A DNA stretch of 13,532 nt. Origin: an uncultured Simplicispira sp. (GTDB taxonomy: Bacteria > Pseudomonadota > Gammaproteobacteria > Burkholderiales > Burkholderiaceae_C). The stretch is taken from contig CAIRYF010000044.1 in the NCBI GenBank assembly GCA_903882725.1, positions 1 to 13,532 on the forward strand, written 5' to 3'. Position numbers and translations under genes: made by a program. The notes below the pieces were generated by a model. It saw only the letters and a list, made by a program, of their open reading frames with translations, searched no databases and had not been told where the DNA came from. Positions 8,305 to 13,532 of this stretch are shown piece after piece (within the stretch, counting starts at the first letter, position 1; each line of letters opens with the position of its first letter).

Positions 8305-8354
8305 GCCTGCTTTGGTGAGCCCTTACCTCTAGCAATATTTAAGTAGGCATTTTG

Positions 8355-10811
8355 ATGAAGCGAGAAAATACGGGCCGTGTACGCGGTGTAACGGCAACCC
8401 AACCCATCAGCCTTGATGTGCTGCATGAAAAATACTTGAAACCTGGTGAAACCAGCGTAGAAGATTTATTTGCCCGCGTTGCGCGCTCCTTGGCCTCGGT
8501 CGAGCCAGAAAAGCAGCGCGCTCAATATGAATCGCTGTTCTTGGCTAACCTGCACGCTGGCGCGATTGGCGCGGGTCGCATCATGAGCGCCGCTGGCACC
8601 GATATCCAAGCCACATTGATCAACTGCTTTGTGCAGCCGGTGGGTGACTGCATTCAGGGCATGGACGAAGGCGGCTTTCCCGGCATTTACGAAGCGCTGC
8701 GCGAAGCGGCTGAAACCATGCGGCGCGGCGGCGGCGTCGGCTACGACTTCTCGCGCATTCGCCCGCGCGGTGCGCAGGTCAAAGGCACGCACTCGATGGC
8801 CTCGGGGCCGTGCAGTTACATCAACGTCTTTGATCAGTCGTGCTCGACGGTCGAAAGCGCCGGTGCCCGCCGCGGTGCGCAAATGGGCGTGCTGCGCATC
8901 GATCACCCCGATGTGCTGGACTTCATCACCGCCAAGCGCACGCCGGGGCGCTGGAACAATTTCAACGTCTCGGTTGGCGTGTCCGATGCCTTCATCCAGG
9001 CCGTGCAAGACGACCTGCCGTGGGAGCTGGTCCACCAAGCTATCCCTGGCGATGCCCTGCGTGAACAAGGTGCCTACCAGCGCGCCGATGGCCTGTGGGT
9101 CTATCAAACGCTGCAAGCACAAGAGCTGTGGGACACGGTGATGCAGTCTGCCTACGACTTTGCCGAGCCAGGCATCTTGTTTTTGGACCACATTAACACC
9201 GATAACAACTTGCACTACTGCGAAACGATAGCTGCGACGAACCCGTGCGGCGAACAGCCCTTGCCTTCCTACGGCTGCTGCGACCTTGGCCCGGTGATTT
9301 TGACGCGCTTCGTGCGCCAGCCGTTTGGCTTTACTGGTACGCCAGAATTTGACTTTGCGGCGTTTGAAAGTTCGGTGGCGCTGCAAGTGCGGGCGCTGGA
9401 CAACGTGCTAGATGTCACCTTCTGGCCGCTGCCACAGCAGCGCGAGGAAGCGCACGCCAAGCGGCGCATTGGCGTGGGCTTTACCGGCATGGGCAACACG
9501 CTGGCCATGCTGTGCCTGCGCTACGACACCGACGAGGGCCGTGCCATGGCGGCGCGCATTGCCCAGCGGATGCGCGATGCGGCCTATACCGCATCGGTGG
9601 CGCTGGCGCGTGAAAAGGGTATGTTTCCCCAATTTGACGCTGATGGCTATTTGGCCAGCGGCACTTTTGCCAGCCGCTTGCCCGAGGCGCTGCAAAACGA
9701 CATTCGCCAGCACGGTATTCGCAATAGCCACCTGTTGTCGATTGCGCCCACCGGCACCGTCAGCCTGGCCTTTGCCGACAACGCTTCCAATGGCATCGAG
9801 CCGCCGTTTTCGTGGATGTACAAGCGCAAAAAGCGCGAAGCCGACGGCAGCACCGCCGAGTACGCGGTCGAAGACCACGCTTGGCGTCTGTACCGCGAGC
9901 TGGGAGGTGACGTGAACCAGTTGCCGGATTACTTTGTCTCGGCGCTGGAGATGAGTGCCGACGGCCACATTGCCATGATGCAAGCAGTGCAGCCGTTCAT
10001 TGATACGGCGATTTCTAAGACCGTGAACATTCCGGCCGACTACCCCTACGACGACTTCAAGAGCCTGTATTTGCAGGCGTGGCGCGCACGCCTGAAAGGC
10101 TTGGCCACCTATCGGCCCAACAGTATTTTGGGCTCGGTGTTGGAGGTACACGCATCGCCTTCGGCTTCTGCTGTTTCTGCCGCTGCGCCGCCTGCGCTGG
10201 TAGACCCGATGCGCACGGTGATTGAAAGCCGCCCCAAAGGCGCGCTGTCGGCAGTGGCTGAGAAGGTCGAATACTGGACGCAAGAGGGCAAGAAGCGCTT
10301 GTATTTGGTGGTGTCCTTCTTGCCGGTGCCCAACGCTGAAGGCACTGGCACGGTTGATCGGGCGATTGAATTTTTTATGCCCGTAGGCCAAAGCAGCGAG
10401 TCGCAGCAGTGGATGACATCCAGTATGCGTTTGCTGTCGCTGGCTGCGCGCGGTGGTTTTTTGGCGCGGGCGCTCAGTGATATGCGCAAGGTGGTGTGGG
10501 ATCGTGGCCCGGTGCGGCTGGGCAAGCACCAAAAGGCCGACGGCACGCAGGTGCCGATGTGGCACGAGTCCGAAGTAGCGGCGGTGGCCTACGCCATCCA
10601 GCATATCTTGGAGCGCCGCGCCAAGCTGCGCGCCTCCAGCGCCTTGGCTGGCGCGGTACACGCGCAAGAAAAGGGTGCCATGCAAGGCGAGCCCTCTGCA
10701 CCGCCGGTCATGGCCGGTAAAAAATGCCCTGAATGCGGTGCCCATGCCGTCATTCGCAAGGACGGCTGCGATTACTGTACCCAGTGCGGGCATTTGGGAA
10801 CCTGTGGGTAA
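8355..10811 (+). CDS. nrdJ: Adenosylcobalamin-dependent (class II) ribonucleoside-diphosphate reductase NrdJ
   Basis: Converts ribonucleotides to deoxyribonucleotides using a radical generated from adenosylcobalamin, without oxygen. The 818-residue protein has the class II catalytic layout: Cys91 (INCFV), the active-site triad Asn296/Cys298/Glu300 in NPCGEQ, and Cys309 in GCCDLG, eleven residues after the thiyl cysteine as in Thermotoga NrdJ. IAPTGTVSLAF at 463-473 is the conserved phosphate-binding loop. An Ala/Pro/Ser linker (about 601-617) leads to a TSCPD-like C-terminal domain and a cysteine-rich tail with Cys791, 794, 805, 808, 811 and 817, probably a zinc ribbon and/or the redox-relay thiols. 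I see no N-terminal ATP-cone. The start at ATG 8355 is preferred over an adjacent TTG at 8352, but the ribosome binding site is weak (TAAGTAGG). No B12 riboswitch or NrdR box was found in the short leader. Confidence 0.95.
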   Translation: MKRENTGRVRGVTATQPISLDVLHEKYLKPGETSVEDLFARVARSLASVEPEKQRAQYESLFLANLHAGAIGAGRIMSAAGTDIQATLINCFVQPVGDCIQGMDEGGFPGIYEALREAAETMRRGGGVGYDFSRIRPRGAQVKGTHSMASGPCSYINVFDQSCSTVESAGARRGAQMGVLRIDHPDVLDFITAKRTPGRWNNFNVSVGVSDAFIQAVQDDLPWELVHQAIPGDALREQGAYQRADGLWVYQTLQAQELWDTVMQSAYDFAEPGILFLDHINTDNNLHYCETIAATNPCGEQPLPSYGCCDLGPVILTRFVRQPFGFTGTPEFDFAAFESSVALQVRALDNVLDVTFWPLPQQREEAHAKRRIGVGFTGMGNTLAMLCLRYDTDEGRAMAARIAQRMRDAAYTASVALAREKGMFPQFDADGYLASGTFASRLPEALQNDIRQHGIRNSHLLSIAPTGTVSLAFADNASNGIEPPFSWMYKRKKREADGSTAEYAVEDHAWRLYRELGGDVNQLPDYFVSALEMSADGHIAMMQAVQPFIDTAISKTVNIPADYPYDDFKSLYLQAWRARLKGLATYRPNSILGSVLEVHASPSASAVSAAAPPALVDPMRTVIESRPKGALSAVAEKVEYWTQEGKKRLYLVVSFLPVPNAEGTGTVDRAIEFFMPVGQSSESQQWMTSSMRLLSLAARGGFLARALSDMRKVVWDRGPVRLGKHQKADGTQVPMWHESEVAAVAYAIQHILERRAKLRASSALAGAVHAQEKGAMQGEPSAPPVMAGKKCPECGAHAVIRKDGCDYCTQCGHLGTCG

Positions 10812-12090
10812 GCCCGATGCATCCACACTGGCGCAGATAGACCGGTGCTGGCGCCCGCGCTATCTGCTGTTAGCGCCGCACCGACTGGGCTTTTTTTTTG
10901 CCATGCTGGTGTTGCTGGTCGCGAGTGCGTGGTGGGCGCTAGTGCAGTGGGATCGCCTCAGTGGCTGGATAAATTTGCCGCTGGTGCTGCCGCCCTCGTT
11001 GGTGCATGCGGCGGTGATGGTGTTTGGTTTTATGCCGCTGTTTTTTTCTGGTTTTTTGTTCACTGCTGGGCCGAAATGGCTGCAAGTGCCGCAGCCCTCG
11101 CCCACTTGGGTGCTGTCGCCGCTGCTGCTGCAAATCTTGGGCTGGCTGCTGTGGTTGGTCGGTGGACATCTGCACGCCGGTGTCGCGCTGGCGGGTATTG
11201 CGCTGGCGGCGCTGGGACTGGCCGGGGTGGCTGGCTTGTTTGGACACTTGCTGTGGCGCAGCCGAGCTGATGATCAAGTCCATGCGCGCACTTTGGGCGT
11301 GGCCTGCGGGGTCGGTGTCCTCAGTTTGACGGGTGTAGCGCTGGGCGTGGCGTTGGACGCGCCGCTGGCGGCGCGCGCCTGTGTGCTGACCGGTTTATGG
11401 GGCTTTGTGGTGGTGGTGTTTGTCACAGTGGCACACCGCATGGTGCCGTTTTTAACCTCTGACGCCTTGCCGGTGATGGCGGCGTGGCGTCCCTTGGGCG
11501 TGTTGTGGCTGATGCTGGGTGCCGCCGTACTCGAAGCTGGAGCCGTCTGGGTTGAATTGGATGGCCCGCTGCAAGGCTCGATTGCCGCTTGGTGGATGTT
11601 GTTGCGCGGCGCGCTAGAGCTGACCGTGGGCGCGCTGCTGCTGGGGCTGGCGCTGCTGTGGAGTCGACAGCAAAGCCGCAAAAACCGCCAGATGGTGATG
11701 CTGCATATTGGCTTTGTTTGGCTCGGATTGTCGCTGTTGCTGGCGGGTGTGTCGCAGTGGCTGGGCCTGTGGCAAGGCGTACCAGTAATGGGTTTGGGGG
11801 CTCTGCACGCCCTCACCATGGGCTGCTTGGCCTCGCTGATGCTGGTCATGGTGACGCGCATCTCCTGCGCCCACAGTGGCCGCGCCACGCAGGCCGAAAG
11901 CATTGCGTGGCCGTTGTTGTGGTTTTTGCAACTGGCAACCCTGCTGCGTATTGCCGCCGCTTGGCCGGGCGCTGCGTCGCTGGGCTTATTGGTTGTGGCT
12001 GCCAGCTTATGGCTGGTGCTGATGGGCGAGTGGGCGCTGCGTTTGCTGCCGTGGTATGGACGGGTGCGCCGCGATGGCCGACCCGGTTGA
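10804..12090 (+). CDS. nnrS: NnrS family haem/copper membrane protein
   Basis: A 428-residue polytopic inner-membrane protein, with roughly twelve hydrophobic segments, of the NnrS family, which is linked to nitric oxide metabolism and stress and often lies in denitrification regulons. Family landmarks are LVHAAVMVFGFMPLFFSGFL with His68, then TAGPKW; AHRMVPFLTSDALP with His211; HIGFVWLGLSLLLAG with His301; and LGALHALTMG (His335) followed by RISCAHSGR (His357). These histidines are candidate haem or metal ligands. The open frame reaches back to 10675 inside nrdJ. I chose GTG 10804, which overlaps the nrdJ stop by eight bases and leaves a short cytoplasmic lead-in before the first helix; the ribosome binding site (GGGAA) is weak. 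The overlap suggests translational coupling with nrdJ. Family assignment is firm; biochemical function is less so. Confidence 0.87.
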   Translation: MGKPDASTLAQIDRCWRPRYLLLAPHRLGFFFAMLVLLVASAWWALVQWDRLSGWINLPLVLPPSLVHAAVMVFGFMPLFFSGFLFTAGPKWLQVPQPSPTWVLSPLLLQILGWLLWLVGGHLHAGVALAGIALAALGLAGVAGLFGHLLWRSRADDQVHARTLGVACGVGVLSLTGVALGVALDAPLAARACVLTGLWGFVVVVFVTVAHRMVPFLTSDALPVMAAWRPLGVLWLMLGAAVLEAGAVWVELDGPLQGSIAAWWMLLRGALELTVGALLLGLALLWSRQQSRKNRQMVMLHIGFVWLGLSLLLAGVSQWLGLWQGVPVMGLGALHALTMGCLASLMLVMVTRISCAHSGRATQAESIAWPLLWFLQLATLLRIAAAWPGAASLGLLVVAASLWLVLMGEWALRLLPWYGRVRRDGRPG

Positions 12091-12091
12091 T

Positions 12092-12706
12092 ATGTCTCAT
12101 TCTTTGCTGCTCCCCGTTTCAGCTGATACAGCCGCCATGGCGGCTGCGCTGCTACAGGCCCGCCAAACCATCTTGCCCAAGCGTTTGAGCGAGCCGGGCC
12201 CGAGCGCTGCCGAGCTGCAAACCATCGTTGGTGCCGCCGCACACGCGCCTGACCACGGGCAGCTGTTGCCTTGGCGCTTGGTGTGTGTGCCGTCAGCGCA
12301 GCGTGCGGTTTTGGCCGAGGTGTTTGCCGCCGCTTTGTTGGCACGCGATGGCACCGCCACGCCCGAGCAGCTGGCCCAGGCGCGCGACAAAGCCTTTCGC
12401 TCGCCGGTGTTGTTGCTGTTGGTGGTTGATAGCCTGTGCGGCGACCCGGAAATTGACCTGCACGAGCGCCTGCTGTCGGCGGGCTGCGCAGTGCAAAACA
12501 TATTGCTAACTGCTACGGCTTTGGGTTATGGCTCGGCCCTGACCAGCGGAAAAGCGCTTAAATATGCCGGTCTGCATACGCTGTTTGGCTTGGCAGAGGG
12601 CGAGCACGCTGTGTGTTTTGTCAGCTTGGGAACGGTACAGTCGCGCAAAAAACCGCGCCTGCGGCCAATGCTGGCAGACTACTTCACCACCTTGGGCTCG
12701 CCGTGA
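12092..12706 (+). CDS. YdjA-like nitroreductase family protein
   Basis: A 204-residue soluble FMN-binding nitroreductase-fold protein, probably NAD(P)H-dependent and dimeric. Landmarks are the N-terminal ARQTILPKRLSEPGPS (residues 23-38), the YdjA-type APDHGQLLPWRLVCV (52-66), GCAVQNILLTATALGYGSAL (131-150), and C-terminal PRLRPMLADYF. The physiological substrate is unknown for most members. The start is uncertain: in-frame ATGs at 12056, 12074 and 12092 have no clear ribosome binding site. I chose 12092, which gives MSHSLLLPVSAD and lies directly after the nnrS stop (TGATATG); the earlier two would overlap nnrS. The tight spacing implies co-transcription with nrdJ and nnrS. Confidence 0.87.
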   Translation: MSHSLLLPVSADTAAMAAALLQARQTILPKRLSEPGPSAAELQTIVGAAAHAPDHGQLLPWRLVCVPSAQRAVLAEVFAAALLARDGTATPEQLAQARDKAFRSPVLLLLVVDSLCGDPEIDLHERLLSAGCAVQNILLTATALGYGSALTSGKALKYAGLHTLFGLAEGEHAVCFVSLGTVQSRKKPRLRPMLADYFTTLGSP

Positions 12707-12745
12707 GCGGACGTCCTATCCATCGCTATTTTTTGGAGAGATACC

Positions 12746-13159
12746 ATGCAAATTTCTAATTTTGATGACCTTTTGCAAGCGGCGCGCAGCCAGCATGAGC
12801 CCCAGCGTCTGCTGTTTGTGTTTGCCGGTGTTGAGCTGCCTGATGACGCTACGCCAGCGCAGCAGGCCGACTTTGCCGCTGGCCATGGCGGCGCACTGGT
12901 GCCGCTGATGTGCGTGGACAAGCAGCCCAACGAGATCACGTCTTTTGCCGCGCTGGCGCAGGAGTCAAGCCAGTTTGGCCACGACTGGCGCATGGTGTTT
13001 GTCGCCGCTTTGTCTGGCACCTTGAACCAAGCCCCCAGCAGCGAAGACGCCGAGGCACCGTTGCAGCGCATGGTGGAGGCTATCAAGCAAGGCCAGTTGC
13101 GGGCCTTTATTCCGTTTGACCGGAACGGTCAGCCGGTGCAATTAGGCGCAGCAGGTTGA
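12746..13159 (+). CDS. Conserved-looking hypothetical protein, 137 residues
   Basis: I cannot assign a function. The protein is small, mildly acidic and soluble, with no signal peptide or transmembrane segment. It begins MQISNFDDLLQAARSQ and continues with a beta-like stretch (RLLFVFAGVELPDD, residues 21-34). A central segment, GGALVPLMCVDKQPNEI (48-64), holds the only cysteine, Cys56. Then come a predicted strand, WRMVFVAALSG (81-91), and a C-terminal helix leading into LRAFIPFDRNGQPVQ. The start is well supported by GGAGAG (12735-12740) five bases before the ATG. From memory, short proteins of this type in Burkholderiales have been labelled 'ribonucleotide reductase subunit alpha', but nothing here resembles a reductase catalytic domain; the label may come from proximity to nrdJ. 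A 39-base gap separates it from the nitroreductase gene and five bases from the hemerythrin gene. Confidence 0.85.
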   Translation: MQISNFDDLLQAARSQHEPQRLLFVFAGVELPDDATPAQQADFAAGHGGALVPLMCVDKQPNEITSFAALAQESSQFGHDWRMVFVAALSGTLNQAPSSEDAEAPLQRMVEAIKQGQLRAFIPFDRNGQPVQLGAAG

Positions 13160-13164
13160 ACACC

Positions 13165-13532
13165 ATGGCACACAACACGACCGCCTTGCCAGGTTTTGGT
13201 GCCCCAGCTGTGGGTTTTGATACGCCGTTTGAGATGCTTGAGGCTTGCCACGAGCGGATGCAGCGCTCCTTGGCGTTACTAGAAAAACTGTGTAACTACC
13301 TGCACGATCACGCTTGTGACGACTCGGCCCGGCAGGCAGCGCAGGATGTGCTGCGCTACTTTGATGTAGCCGGGCCGCTACACCATCAAGATGAAGAGCT
13401 GCACGTTTTTCCGATTGTGCTAGCCCAAGGTGCCCCCGGTGTGGTGGATCGGGTGCGCCAGCTGCAGCATGACCATCAACACATGGATATGCACTGGCGC
13501 GATGCGCGTCGGCGCTTGCTGGCACTGGCCCA
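13165..13532 (+). CDS. Hemerythrin HHE domain protein, N-terminal part (runs off window)
   Basis: The frame is open from the ATG at 13165 to the window end, giving 122 residues with no stop. The four-helix hemerythrin pattern is visible: FEMLEACHERM with His29 in the first helix, PLHHQDEELHVFP with His73, His74, Glu77/Glu78 and His80 in the second or third, and LQHDHQHMDMHW with His102, His104, His106 and His110. Such domains bind a non-haem di-iron centre and can bind O2, NO or act in iron-sulfur repair. The role here is inferred to be oxygen or nitric oxide handling because of the neighbouring nnrS and nar genes. The start lies five bases after the previous stop with only a weak ribosome binding site (AGGTTGA), suggesting coupled translation. 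The remaining C-terminal helix should lie beyond the window. Confidence 0.88.
   Translation, partial: MAHNTTALPGFGAPAVGFDTPFEMLEACHERMQRSLALLEKLCNYLHDHACDDSARQAAQDVLRYFDVAGPLHHQDEELHVFPIVLAQGAPGVVDRVRQLQHDHQHMDMHWRDARRRLLALA

Noticed and set aside
8324..8330. TACCTCT, matching the degenerate NarL heptamer TACYYMT, upstream of nrdJ
   Set aside because: A single degenerate heptamer is readily expected by chance in a 180-base region, and no paired heptamer at NarL/NarP spacing was seen.
8172..8354. Search for a cobalamin riboswitch, NrdR box or FNR/Dnr box ahead of nrdJ
   Set aside because: The space is too short and lacks B12-box-like sequence; no acceptable NrdR palindrome or TTGAT-N4-ATCAA site was found by eye.
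8305..8354. Promoter for nrdJ using TTGGTG and TATTTA
   Set aside because: The hexamers match the consensus poorly and the spacing is only loosely acceptable, so it was not listed as a feature.
9408..10826. Long open frame of 472 codons on the - strand opposite nrdJ
   Set aside because: It is an antisense shadow of a GC-rich coding sequence; its translation is rich in His, Arg and Gln with no recognisable domain, and the + strand gene is unambiguous.
11274..12344. Long - strand open frame opposite nnrS
   Set aside because: Low-complexity Ser/Thr/Pro/Ala translation with no motif; it is explained by the codon bias of the NnrS gene.
13142..13525. - strand open frame at the right end
   Set aside because: The + strand here encodes a clear hemerythrin domain with its histidine pattern; the antisense translation shows no family features.

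Overview
The window looks like part of a betaproteobacterial chromosome, most likely order Burkholderiales and plausibly Comamonadaceae. That placement is inference from protein character and the moderately high, uneven GC content; no rRNA or other taxonomic marker is present. All genes supported here lie on the + strand and are densely packed.

Region 1 (1-8171) is a respiratory nitrate reductase operon: the 3' end of a narK-type nitrate/nitrite transporter, then narG, narH, narJ and narI, then a parvulin-type (PpiC/NifM-like) prolyl isomerase. Gaps are 34 bases or less, narJ and narI overlap by ATGA, and each nar start has a readable ribosome binding site. The key ligands of NarG, NarH and NarI are intact and align with the E. 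coli numbering with an offset of one residue or less. The complex should therefore be a functional cytoplasm-facing, quinol-oxidising nitrate reductase, with NarK importing nitrate and NarJ (perhaps with the isomerase) assisting maturation.

Region 2 (8172-8354) is the only sizeable intergenic space. It holds a pair of near-identical 14-base direct repeats, a small TTGGC/GCCAA dyad, and a perfect 23-bp inverted repeat with a 4-base loop, probably a terminator. It separates the nar operon from the next gene set.

Region 3 (8355-13532) is a second tight gene series: a B12-dependent (class II, oxygen-independent) ribonucleotide reductase nrdJ, an NnrS-family haem/copper membrane protein, a YdjA-like nitroreductase, an uncharacterised 137-residue protein, and a hemerythrin-domain protein cut by the window end. 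Together these suggest a set for life with low oxygen and nitrogen oxides: dNTP synthesis without oxygen beside nitrate respiration, plus proteins linked to nitric oxide, nitro compounds and di-iron O2/NO chemistry. That functional grouping is inference from context. No RNA genes, insertion sequences, CRISPR arrays or clear pseudogenes were seen.
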